Shown: one piece after another, positions 24,428 to 32,724 of the stretch
How the letters are laid out: each line of letters opens with the position of its first letter
How positions within the stretch are numbered: the stretch's first letter is position 1
Assembly (NCBI GenBank): GCA_963205005.1
Contig: CAUJHW010000150.1
Span: 1-64,000, forward strand
Reading direction: 5' to 3'
Length of the DNA stretch: 64,000 bases
Source: Pseudomonadota bacterium
GTDB lineage: Bacteria > Pseudomonadota > Alphaproteobacteria > Caulobacterales > Caulobacteraceae
Program-made: the position numbers and the translations under genes
Notes under the pieces: model-generated
Databases searched by the model: none
What the model saw: only the letters and a program-made list of their open reading frames with translations
Told to the model about the DNA's origin: nothing

Positions 24428-26614
24428 CTACGCCTTCACCATCGGCTGGCTAAGCGTCGGCTGGCCGGTCAGCGCGAGGATTGCGTTTGCGACGGCCGGG
24501 CCGATCACCGGCGTGCCGGGCTCGCCGACACCGGTGGGCGGGGCGGTCGAGGGCACGATGTAGGTCTCCACCGTTGGAGCCTCGGAGTTGCGAAGCACCC
24601 GGTAGGTGTCGAAGTTGCCCTGGTCGACGACGCCGTCGGTGAGGGTGATGGCGCCGAACAACGCCGCCGAAAGGCCGTAACAGGTCCCGCCTTCCATCTG
24701 GGCGGCGATCTGGTCGGGCGAGATCGGCGTGCCGCAGTCGATGGCGGTGACCACACGGCCAACCTTCGGCTGGCCGTTCTCGATCTTCACCTCGGCGACC
24801 TGGGCGACCACCGAGCCGAAGCTCTCGTGGACCGCCACGCCCCGGGTCCAGCCCGCGGGCGCGGGCGTGGACCAACCGGCCTTCTCGGCGGCCAGGTCCA
24901 GGACGGCGATATGCCGCTTGGCGCCGGCCTTGGCGTAGATGGCCCGGCGGTAGGCCACAGGGTCCTGGCCGGCCCGCCTGGCGAGCTGGTCGATGGTGTG
25001 CTCCATCACGAAGGCCGTGTGGGTCGCGCCCACCGAGCGCCACCACAGCACTGGCACACCCACATCCGGCGTCAGCAGCTGGGCGTCGACGACTGGCGTC
25101 GCCTTCAGGTACGGCGAGCCCATGGCGCCTTCGACAGCGGTGGCGTCCACCCCGTCGCCGCCGGGCGATCCCGGAGGCGCGCCCTTCATGATCGACTGGG
25201 TGACCACGCGGTGGTGCCAGGTGGCGGGGAAGCCCTGGGCGTCAGTCGTCACCCGCACGGCGTGGTGGGTCAGCGGGCGGAAATAGCCCGCCCGCGTGTC
25301 GTCCTCGCGTGTCCAGATCAGCTTCACCGGCCGGCCACCGCCCACCTTCTTGGCGATGTGGACGCATTCCGTGGCGTAGTCGGACTGGAAATTGGCCCGG
25401 CGTCCGAACGAACCTCCGGCGAACAGGGTCTCGATCTCGATCGACCCCGGCAGCGCCTTTACGATTCCGGCCGTGTTGATCTGGTCCAGCGTCGGGGCCT
25501 GGGAACCGAACACCAGCCGGGTCGGGCCCTTGCCCACCATGGCCACGCAGTTCATCGGCTCCATGGTGGCGTGGGCGAGATACGGGAAGTCGTAGGTGAC
25601 CTCCAGCGCCCCCTCGCCCGCCGCGGCCTTGGCCGCGTCGCCACGGGACTCGAAGCTCTTCCAGCCGCCCTTCTTGTCCTCCGGCGGCTTCGCCTTGCCG
25701 GACGCGAGGTCCCGGTAGCTTGCCAGCAGGGCGGCGCTGCCGCGCTTTTCAGCCTTGGACTCGTCCCACTCGACCCTCAGGGCGTCGCGGCCCTGCTTCG
25801 CGGCCCAGGTGCTCTTGGCCACCACGGCGACGCCGGTGGGGATCTGGTGGACGGCGACGACGCCGGGGACTTTCTTCGCGGCGCTGTCGTCGAAGCTCTT
25901 CACCTTGCCGCCGAAACGGGGCGCATGGGCGACCATGGCGACCAGCATCTCCGGCAGGCTGACGTCCTGTGTGTAGCGGGCGGTCCCGTTGGACTTGGCC
26001 GCGGAATCCTTGCGGCGAACCCGGTCGGTCCCGATCAGGGAGAAGGCCTTGGGGTCCTTCAGCTTCGGGGCTTCGGGCGGCGCGATCTTGGCGGCATCGG
26101 CCATCAGCTCGCCGAATCCGGCCTGCTTGCCAGACGTGTGGCTGACAACGCCATTGACCACCTTGATCTCGGCGGCCGGCACGCTCCAGGCCTTGGCGGC
26201 GGCCTGCACGAACATCTCCCGCGCCGCCGCGCCGGCGGTCCGCAACTGGGTCCAGGAATTGTTGATCGCCGACGATCCGCCGGTGCCCTGCGTTCCGCCC
26301 ATAAGGGCGTTGCCGTAGAGCTTTGCATTGGCGGGCGCCTGTTCGACCAGCACGCGGCTCCAGTCGGCGTCCAGTTCCTCCGCGACGATGGCGGCAAGGC
26401 CGGCGTGGTTTCCCTGGCCAAACTCGATGTGCTTGGAGACCACGGTCACGGTCCCGTCCGTCGCGAACTTCAGGAACGGTCCGAAGGCTCCCGGCTTGAA
26501 CTTGGAGCCGAGCGACAGGACCTCGGGCAGGGAGCAGCCGACGAGCAGCGAGCCGCTGACCACGGTGGCGCCGACGACCAGGTCGCGGCGGGTGGGCTGG
26601 AAGGACTTGTTCAT
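24428..26614 (-). CDS. Molybdopterin-binding subunit of isoquinoline-oxidoreductase-type hydroxylase
   Basis: Large subunit (728 aa) of a xanthine-oxidase-family molybdenum hydroxylase of the IorB type, acting on an aldehyde or N-heterocycle. A twin-arginine signal (TRRDLVVGATVVSGSLLVGC) shows periplasmic export. Signature segments are GTGGSSAINNSW, FAGGSFGRRANFQSDYA and the active-site region GVGEPGTPVIGPAVANAI containing the catalytic Glu. It starts 5 bases after the Fe-S subunit gene. Such two-subunit enzymes lack the FAD subunit and pass electrons to a cytochrome; a small cytochrome c gene is divergent from the pair. Confidence 0.92.
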   Translation of the reverse strand: MNKSFQPTRRDLVVGATVVSGSLLVGCSLPEVLSLGSKFKPGAFGPFLKFATDGTVTVVSKHIEFGQGNHAGLAAIVAEELDADWSRVLVEQAPANAKLYGNALMGGTQGTGGSSAINNSWTQLRTAGAAAREMFVQAAAKAWSVPAAEIKVVNGVVSHTSGKQAGFGELMADAAKIAPPEAPKLKDPKAFSLIGTDRVRRKDSAAKSNGTARYTQDVSLPEMLVAMVAHAPRFGGKVKSFDDSAAKKVPGVVAVHQIPTGVAVVAKSTWAAKQGRDALRVEWDESKAEKRGSAALLASYRDLASGKAKPPEDKKGGWKSFESRGDAAKAAAGEGALEVTYDFPYLAHATMEPMNCVAMVGKGPTRLVFGSQAPTLDQINTAGIVKALPGSIEIETLFAGGSFGRRANFQSDYATECVHIAKKVGGGRPVKLIWTREDDTRAGYFRPLTHHAVRVTTDAQGFPATWHHRVVTQSIMKGAPPGSPGGDGVDATAVEGAMGSPYLKATPVVDAQLLTPDVGVPVLWWRSVGATHTAFVMEHTIDQLARRAGQDPVAYRRAIYAKAGAKRHIAVLDLAAEKAGWSTPAPAGWTRGVAVHESFGSVVAQVAEVKIENGQPKVGRVVTAIDCGTPISPDQIAAQMEGGTCYGLSAALFGAITLTDGVVDQGNFDTYRVLRNSEAPTVETYIVPSTAPPTGVGEPGTPVIGPAVANAILALTGQPTLSQPMVKA

Positions 26615-26619
26615 GAGCT

Positions 26620-27102
26620 TCAGGCCTTGGCCGGGGCGGAGACAGGCGCGGCGGCGGGAGCGGCGGCCGCCTCCTTGATGGCGGCGCGGATGCGCTGGTA
26701 GGCGCCGCAGCGGCAGATGTTGCCCTCCATGGCCCCGGTGATCGCCGCATCGTCCGGCTTCGGGGTCTGGGCGAGCAGCGCCACCGCGCTCATGATCTGG
26801 CCCGACTGGCAGTAGCCGCACTGCGGCACGTCCAGCTTCACCCAGGCCTGCTGAACCGGATGGGTTCCGCCAAGGCCCTCGATGGTGGTGATCTTCGCCG
26901 CGCCGACCGCCGAGATCGGCGTCTGGCAGGCGCGGATCGGCTGGCCGTCCGCGAGCACCGTGCAGGCGCCGCACTGGGCGATGCCGCAGCCGTACTTCGT
27001 GCCGGTCAGGCCCAGTTCATCTCTGAGCACCCATAGCAACGGCGTGTCGGGGGGTGAGTTGACGTTGAGGGGCCGTCCGTTCACATCAACCGTCGTCGCC
27101 AT
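26620..27102 (-). CDS. 2Fe-2S subunit of isoquinoline-oxidoreductase-type hydroxylase
   Basis: Small subunit (160 aa) carrying two [2Fe-2S] clusters. The N-terminal plant-ferredoxin motif is [13 protein letters not shown] with a further Cys in RACQTP, and the C-terminal motif is [10 protein letters not shown] with [13 protein letters not shown]. It relays electrons from the molybdenum centre of the downstream subunit. The C-terminus is an Ala/Pro tail. I chose ATG 27102 (MATTVDVNG) because IorA-type subunits usually start so; an upstream ATG at 27117 is possible. Confidence 0.93.
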   Translation of the reverse strand: MATTVDVNGRPLNVNSPPDTPLLWVLRDELGLTGTKYGCGIAQCGACTVLADGQPIRACQTPISAVGAAKITTIEGLGGTHPVQQAWVKLDVPQCGYCQSGQIMSAVALLAQTPKPDDAAITGAMEGNICRCGAYQRIRAAIKEAAAAPAAAPVSAPAKA

Positions 27103-27233
27103 GGAAGCTGTCCGCATTTGCCTGATTTGCCCTGATCCTAACGCTGTTCAGACCTCAACGTAAATCCAGCCCTGGCGGGCGTCGGCGCGCCAAGCTACGC
27201 CGTACCGCTTCTACGAAATTTTCAGGAGAGTTC

Positions 27234-27572
27234 ATGCTTCGCGCCGCCAGCCTCGCCGTCACCCTGTCTCTCGCCGCCGCGCCTGCGCTGGCCCAGGATG
27301 GCGGCCAGCTCTTCAATAACCAGTGCAAGATCTGTCACAGCGGCGGGTTCATGGGCCCGAACCTGACCGGCGTCGCCGGCGGCAAGGTAGCGGCGGGCAG
27401 CTTCAACTACTCCCCGGCCCTGAAGGCCAAGGGCGGCGAGTGGACCGACGAGAATCTCGACGCCTTCCTGAAAGGCCCCGCGGCGTTCGCGCCGGGCACC
27501 AAGATGATGATGGCCGTGCCGGGCGACGAGAACCGCGCCGCGATCATCGCCTACCTCAAGACCCTGAAGTAG
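27234..27572 (+). CDS. Small class I cytochrome c
   Basis: Protein of 112 aa with a Sec signal peptide (AASLAVTLSLAAAPALA) and one c-type haem site, CKICH, near residue 32. MGPNLTGVAGG follows, and a Met axial ligand is likely in GTKMMMAVPG. It is a soluble periplasmic electron carrier resembling cytochrome c2/c550. Being divergent from the IorAB-type hydroxylase, it may take its electrons, though that is inference from position. The next gene begins 4 bases after its stop. Confidence 0.92.
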   Translation: MLRAASLAVTLSLAAAPALAQDGGQLFNNQCKICHSGGFMGPNLTGVAGGKVAAGSFNYSPALKAKGGEWTDENLDAFLKGPAAFAPGTKMMMAVPGDENRAAIIAYLKTLK

Positions 27573-27576
27573 CGGG

Positions 27577-28461
27577 ATGGACGCCTTCCCCGCCTTCTTC
27601 CCGCTGAAGGGCCGCTCGGTGGCCATCGCGGGCGAAGGCGAGGCCGCCGACGCCAAGGCGCGCCTGTTTGGGGGTTCCCCGGCCACTGTGGTCCGGCTCA
27701 CCGGCGCGGTGGCGATCGATCCTGCGTCCTATGCCGGCATGACGCTGGCCTTCATCGCGGGCGGGGACGACGGCTGGGCCCTTGCGGCGATCGCTGCGGC
27801 ACGGGCGGCTCATGTGCCGGTAAATGCGGTCGACCGTCCGGCCCTGTGCGACTTCACCACGCCTGCGGTGATCGACCGCGGCGAGGTGGTCGCCGCCATC
27901 GGAACGGGCGGCGGCTCGCCCATGCTGGCCACGATGCTGCGCCACGACATCGAGGCGCGGGTGCCGGAGGGCGCGGGCCGCATCGCGGCCCTGTTCCGGA
28001 CGATGCAGGACGAGGTGCGCGCCGCCCTGCCCGAGGTCGGAGCCCGCCGCCGCTTCCTGCGCGCCGCCCTGGCCGGACCGGCCGCCGAGGCCGCAGCCGC
28101 GGGCGACATGGAGGGCGCCCGGGCGCACCTGCGCGCCGCCCTGACCGGGAGTGGGGCGATGACCGGGGCGATCCAGTACATCGATGCCAGGGGTCCTGCA
28201 GAGATGCTGACGCTGAAGGCCGTCCGGGCGCTGGCCGCCGCTGATGTCCTGGTCTGCGACGCTGACACCCACGCCGATGTGCTCGCGCTCGCCCGCCGTG
28301 ACGCCGAGCGCATGGAGGCCCGGACAGTCGCGGAGCTTGCCGGGCTGGCCGGCCGGGGCCTGCGGGTCGCGCGCCTGATCACCGGCTCGGCCTGGCGGAC
28401 CGAGCAGGCCGCCCTGGACGCCGCCGGCGTGAGCACCGAGGTGCTGCCAATCGCCTCCTGA
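27577..28461 (+). CDS. Siroheme synthase-like protein with shortened methylase domain
   Basis: Protein of 294 aa resembling CysG. The N-terminal dehydrogenase/ferrochelatase part spans about residues 1-150 (FFPLKGRSVAIAGEGEAA, then PVNAVDRPALCDFTTPAVIDRG and GTGGGSPMLATMLRHDIE). The C-terminal part keeps only the start of the uroporphyrinogen methyltransferase domain (IDARGPAEMLTLKAVRALAAADVLVCDA) and then stops. A full CysG is about 450-470 aa. The N-terminal part alone would make siroheme from precorrin-2. Starts 4 bases after the cytochrome gene. Confidence 0.85.
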   Translation: MDAFPAFFPLKGRSVAIAGEGEAADAKARLFGGSPATVVRLTGAVAIDPASYAGMTLAFIAGGDDGWALAAIAAARAAHVPVNAVDRPALCDFTTPAVIDRGEVVAAIGTGGGSPMLATMLRHDIEARVPEGAGRIAALFRTMQDEVRAALPEVGARRRFLRAALAGPAAEAAAAGDMEGARAHLRAALTGSGAMTGAIQYIDARGPAEMLTLKAVRALAAADVLVCDADTHADVLALARRDAERMEARTVAELAGLAGRGLRVARLITGSAWRTEQAALDAAGVSTEVLPIAS

Positions 28462-28551
28462 GCGGTTTCCGGCGGCCTTTTCCCGGACCTCGCCTTGACA
28501 GCCCGCGGCGGACCGCGCTGGCTCTCGGCTCAACTCGAGGGGACCTTCCGC

Positions 28552-29856
28552 ATGCGGCGTTTGATGATTGCGGTGTCGATGGTGGCGCTGGCTTGGAGCT
28601 CGGCGGCCTCGGCCCAGATGAGCGATCCGAAGATCGCCGCGCGGGTCAACAAGGTGCTGGCGGGAACCCCGCTGATCGACGGCCACAACGACCTGCCGGG
28701 TGAGATCCGCCGCGCCGGAGGCAAGGTCGGCGCCCCCGACCTTCGCGCCGACCTGTCGAAGCCGAAGTCGCCCGGCGGCCGCGGTCTGATGACCGACATC
28801 CCCCGCATCCGGGCCGGCCACATGGGCGGCCAGTTCTGGTCGGTGTTCATCCCGGCCAGCATCGACGGCCCCATCGCCATCCAGATGACCCTGGAGCAGA
28901 TGGACATCGTCAAGGGGATGGCACAGCTCTACCCCGACGTCTTCGAGATGGCCTACACCGCCGACGACGTGGTCCGGATCCACAAGTCGGGCAAGGTCGC
29001 CTCGCTTATCGGCATCGAGGGCGGCCACCAGATCAACGACAGCCTGCCGGCGCTGCGCCAGATGTACGCCGCCGGCGCGCGCTACATGACGCTGACCCAC
29101 GCGCTCAACACCCGCTGGGGCGACTCGGCCACCGCCAACCCGCAGCACGACGGCCTGACCCCCTTCGGCCTCGAGGTGGTCCGCGAGATGAACCGCATGG
29201 GCATGCTGGTCGACCTCAGCCACGTGTCGGAAGCCACGATGAAGGACGCCCTCGGCGTCGCCCAGGCGCCGGTGATCTTCTCGCACTCGGGCGCCAAGGC
29301 CGTGGCCGACCATGCCCGGAACGTCTCCGACGAGGTGCTGGGGCTGGTGGCGAAGAACCGCGGTGTGGTGATGGTCAACTTCATGACCACCTACGTCCTG
29401 GAGGCGAAGAACCGCTGGGCCGCCGACCGCGCCGCCGAGCAGGCGCGCTTCAACGCCCCACCGTTCGGCGGCCTCTACATCGGCCAGCCGGACAAGGCGA
29501 AGGCGGCCCTCGACGCCTGGGACAAGGCCCACCCTGCACCGGCGGTGACGCTGAGCATGGTCGCCGACCACGTCGAGCACATCGCCAGGATCTGCGGCGT
29601 CGACTGCCCCGGCATCGGCTCCGACTTCGACGGGATTCCGGACACGCCCACCGGGCTGGAGGGCGTCGACAAGTTCCCCGACCTGCTGGCCGAACTGGCC
29701 CGCCGCGGCTGGAGCGACGCCGACCTCGCAAAGGTGGCCGGCGGCAATGTCCTGAGGGCGCTCCGCGAGTCCGAGGCCGTCGCGAAGCGGCTTCAGGCGA
29801 CCACCCAGCCGTCCTATGCCACGATCGCCGAACTGGACGGCCCGAAGAAGCCCTGA
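28552..29856 (+). CDS. Membrane (renal-type) dipeptidase, M19 family
   Basis: Zinc dipeptidase (434 aa) with a signal peptide ([20 protein letters not shown]). The metal-site motifs of M19 are present: DGHNDLP near residue 42, [28 protein letters not shown] and IFSHSGAK. The C-terminal [13 protein letters not shown] is also conserved. It cleaves dipeptides, including those with D-residues, in the periplasm. ATG at 28552 with GAGGGGA upstream; the open frame runs upstream without family similarity. Confidence 0.93.
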   Translation: MRRLMIAVSMVALAWSSAASAQMSDPKIAARVNKVLAGTPLIDGHNDLPGEIRRAGGKVGAPDLRADLSKPKSPGGRGLMTDIPRIRAGHMGGQFWSVFIPASIDGPIAIQMTLEQMDIVKGMAQLYPDVFEMAYTADDVVRIHKSGKVASLIGIEGGHQINDSLPALRQMYAAGARYMTLTHALNTRWGDSATANPQHDGLTPFGLEVVREMNRMGMLVDLSHVSEATMKDALGVAQAPVIFSHSGAKAVADHARNVSDEVLGLVAKNRGVVMVNFMTTYVLEAKNRWAADRAAEQARFNAPPFGGLYIGQPDKAKAALDAWDKAHPAPAVTLSMVADHVEHIARICGVDCPGIGSDFDGIPDTPTGLEGVDKFPDLLAELARRGWSDADLAKVAGGNVLRALRESEAVAKRLQATTQPSYATIAELDGPKKP

Positions 29857-29859
29857 TAT

Positions 29860-29902
29860 TTTTACCCGGACGATATTGACCCCGAATTAAATCCGGGTAA
29901 AA
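29860..29902. promoter_or_regulatory. 11-bp inverted repeat in front of phosphotransferase gene
   Basis: TTTTACCCGGA (29860-29870) and its exact reverse complement (29892-29902) flank 21 AT-richer bases, giving 32 bases between centres, about three helical turns. It ends 25 bases before the phosphotransferase ATG. This suits a dimeric repressor binding paired sites. It could also be a terminator of the dipeptidase gene, but no U tract follows the second arm. Confidence 0.5.
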
Positions 29903-29927
29903 GGGCGGCGCAACTGGAGCGCCGCCG

Positions 29928-30944
29928 ATGTCCTGTCCGATCCCGCAAGCCCGCCGCGACGCCGTCGACCGCGCCCTCAACGCGGCGTTCCGCACGACAA
30001 GGCTGGACTCCGCCACGCCGATCACCGGCGGCCTCTCGGGGGCCGGGCTGTTCCGGATCCGGGTGGGTGGCATTGGCTACGTCCTGCGGCTCGAACCGCC
30101 GCCGCACGCCTTCGGGGACCCTGTGCGGGGCCACGCCTGCATGCGGACCGCCGCAGCGGCCTTTCTCGCGCCCCGGGTCCGGTATGCCGACGCCGCGGAC
30201 GGGGTGGCGATCATGGACCTGATCGAGACCCGCTCCATCGCCCAGGAGTATCCAGGCGACGGCCTGCCGCTGATCACAGAGCTGGCACAGGCCGTGCGGA
30301 TCCTGCACGACACCCCGGCCTTTCCGGCCCTGGTCGACTACCTCGACGGAATCGACATGCTGATCGCCCAGCAGCGCGTCGCCGCGTTCCTCGATCCCGA
30401 AGCGCTGGAACCGGCCTTCGCCGGATTTGCGGTCCTGAGGACGGTCTACCGCACCCGGCCCGAGGACCTGGTCTCCAGCCACAACGACCTGAACCCCAAC
30501 AACATCCTCTACGACGGCCGGCGGCTTTGGCTGATCGACTGGGAGACGGCCTTTCTGGCGGATCGATATGTGGATCTGGCCTCGGTCGCCAACTGGTTCG
30601 GCGGCGACGACCGGCGCGACGAGCGCCTGCTCGTTACCTACTTCAACGCCGAGCCCACATCGGAACAGCGGGCGCGGTTCCACCTGATGCGACAGGTAAA
30701 CCACCTGTTCTACGGGCTGATCTTCCTGGCGGGCGCCGCGGCGGAGCGGCCGGGCCATCTGCCGGCGGAGCGCGGCCTGTCGGGCCCCGACCTGGCGACC
30801 CTGCGCCAGCAGCTCTTCAACGGCGACCTGAGCCTTGTGGCCTGGGACGACCGGGTCACCTACGGCCGGGCGCGACTGGCCGCGGCGACCGGGGGACTGC
30901 GCGGCCCGGCCTTCGAGACCGCGCTGGCGGCGCTGGCGGCCTAG
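29928..30944 (+). CDS. Aminoglycoside phosphotransferase (APH) fold kinase
   Basis: Protein of 338 aa with the APH/choline-kinase fold. The catalytic loop is SHNDLNPNNILYD (Asp and Asn near residues 187-192), and the metal-binding motif is LIDWETAF. The N-terminal part has an ATP-binding region GGLSGAGLFRIRV. Most chromosomal members phosphorylate small alcohols (choline, homoserine, sugars) or act in unknown pathways; antibiotic modification is not implied. ATG at 29928 just after a strong inverted repeat. Shares stop-codon bases with the convergent transporter gene. Confidence 0.88.
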   Translation: MSCPIPQARRDAVDRALNAAFRTTRLDSATPITGGLSGAGLFRIRVGGIGYVLRLEPPPHAFGDPVRGHACMRTAAAAFLAPRVRYADAADGVAIMDLIETRSIAQEYPGDGLPLITELAQAVRILHDTPAFPALVDYLDGIDMLIAQQRVAAFLDPEALEPAFAGFAVLRTVYRTRPEDLVSSHNDLNPNNILYDGRRLWLIDWETAFLADRYVDLASVANWFGGDDRRDERLLVTYFNAEPTSEQRARFHLMRQVNHLFYGLIFLAGAAAERPGHLPAERGLSGPDLATLRQQLFNGDLSLVAWDDRVTYGRARLAAATGGLRGPAFETALAALAA

Positions 30945-32605
30945 CTGTCCAGACGCCGCCCCTTGGTCTCGGGCAGCAACAGCAGGCAGGTCACCACCGA
31001 GATCGCGGTGAAGGCGAAGGGGTACCAGAGGCCCGAGTAGAGGTCTCCCACCGTGGTCACGATGGCGAAGGCCGTGAAGGGCACGAAGCCGCCGACCCAG
31101 CCGGTGCCGATGTGATAGGGCAGGGACAGCGCGGTGTAGCGCACGCGGGTCGGGAACAGCTCGACCAGACAGGCCGCGATCGGGCCGTACAGCGCCGTCG
31201 CCGCGATCACGAACACCAGCAGCACGCCGAACGCGCCCGGCAGGTTCATCCGCTTGGGATCGGCCTTCTCGGGATAGCCGGCCTGAGCGAGCGCGGCCTT
31301 GATCCGGGTCTCGACGCTGGCCTTGACCGCCTTCGCCACCGGCGCGGTGAGGCCGCGGGCGTCGGTGGAGGGCACGGTCCAGCTGCCCACGCGGACCAGC
31401 GCGGGCTGGCCGGCCACGCCTGGCTCGTTGCGATAGGAGACGCCGGCGTTGGACAGGGTCGACTTTGCGATGTCGCAGGACGACAGGAACTTGGCCTTGC
31501 CCACCGGGTCAAACTGCAGCGAGCAGTCGGCCGGATCGGCGATCACCACCACTGGCGTCTTCGCCTCGGCCTCGGCGAGCGCCGGGTTCAGGGTCTGAGA
31601 CAGCAGGTGGAAGCCGGGGAAATAGGCCGCCAGCATCAGGGTCATGCCGAACAGCATCACCGTCTTGCGGCCGATACGGTCGGAGAGCCAGCCGAAGACC
31701 ACATAGAGCACGGCGCTGGCCGCGGTGATCGACAGCATCAGGACGTTGATCGTCTCGGGACTGACCTTCAGGAACCGCTCCATGAAGGTCTGGGCGTAGA
31801 AGAAGGTGGTGTACCAGACCGCCCCTTGCGCGAACATCACGGCCACCAGCGAGATCAGCACCAGCCTGAGGTTCGGCCAGTGGCCGAAAGCTTCCTTGAA
31901 CGGCGCCTGGCTCTGGTTGCCCTCGGCCTTGAGCTTGGCGAACTCCGGGCTTTCGGTGAGCTTCAGGCGCATCCAGATCGAGACCATCAGCAGCACGCCG
32001 GAGAACAGGAACGGCACCCGCCAGCCCCAGGCGTCGAAGGCCTCGTTGCCGATGGCGGTGCGGGTCAGCAGGATGACGATCAGCGCGCCGAACAGGCCGA
32101 AGGCCGCCGAGGTCTGGATCCAGCTGGTGGCCTGGCCGCGCCCGTTCGAAGGCGCATGCTCGGCCACATAGATCGCGGCGCCGCCGTACTCGCCGCCCAG
32201 GGCGAAACCCTGGATGATCCGCATCAGGATCAGCAGGATCGGACCGATGGCGCCCGCCTGGGTGTAGCTGGGCAGCAGGCCGATGGCGACGGTCGCCCCG
32301 CCCATCAGCAGCACCGTCGCCAGGAACGCGCCCTTGCGCCCTGCCCGGTCGCCGATCCGGCCGAACACCAGCGCGCCCAGCGGCCGGAACAGGAAGCCCG
32401 TGCCGAACAGCGCCAGCGCCGCGGCCAGCGCCGCAGTCTCGGGCAGGCCGGTGAAGAAGGTCTTGGAGATGACCCCCGTCAGGCTGCCGAAGACGAAGAA
32501 GTCATACCACTCGAAGGTCGTGCCCGCCGAGGAGGCGGCGATGACGGTGCGCAGCGTCTTCGGGTCGACCTCGTCGCTTGCGGCCGTCGCGGCGATCTCC
32601 GCCAT
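30941..32605 (-). CDS. MFS transporter, metabolite:H+ symporter (MHS) type
   Basis: Protein of 554 aa with about 12 membrane helices. It has the MHS-family signatures FEWYDFFVFGSL near the N-terminus and FGRIGDRAGRKGAFLATV in loop 2-3, plus GWLSDRIGRKTVMLFG in loop 8-9. An extra loop of about 110 residues (about 350-460), with two cysteines in DCSLQFD and SSCDIAK, sits before helix 10 and makes it longer than the usual 430-450 aa. Substrates of this group are organic acids or osmolytes; not determinable here. ATG at 32605. Confidence 0.9.
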   Translation of the reverse strand: MAEIAATAASDEVDPKTLRTVIAASSAGTTFEWYDFFVFGSLTGVISKTFFTGLPETAALAAALALFGTGFLFRPLGALVFGRIGDRAGRKGAFLATVLLMGGATVAIGLLPSYTQAGAIGPILLILMRIIQGFALGGEYGGAAIYVAEHAPSNGRGQATSWIQTSAAFGLFGALIVILLTRTAIGNEAFDAWGWRVPFLFSGVLLMVSIWMRLKLTESPEFAKLKAEGNQSQAPFKEAFGHWPNLRLVLISLVAVMFAQGAVWYTTFFYAQTFMERFLKVSPETINVLMLSITAASAVLYVVFGWLSDRIGRKTVMLFGMTLMLAAYFPGFHLLSQTLNPALAEAEAKTPVVVIADPADCSLQFDPVGKAKFLSSCDIAKSTLSNAGVSYRNEPGVAGQPALVRVGSWTVPSTDARGLTAPVAKAVKASVETRIKAALAQAGYPEKADPKRMNLPGAFGVLLVFVIAATALYGPIAACLVELFPTRVRYTALSLPYHIGTGWVGGFVPFTAFAIVTTVGDLYSGLWYPFAFTAISVVTCLLLLPETKGRRLDS

Positions 32606-32724
32606 GCGTGGTGTTCCTTCCCCAGGTAGGTCTTGCGGCTTGGTCTAGCATCGGTTCGCCACGCGGCGGAAGCCGCAGGCGCACCAGGGCGCCCGCCACC
32701 CCGGATGCGCAGCCGGTCGGAGCG

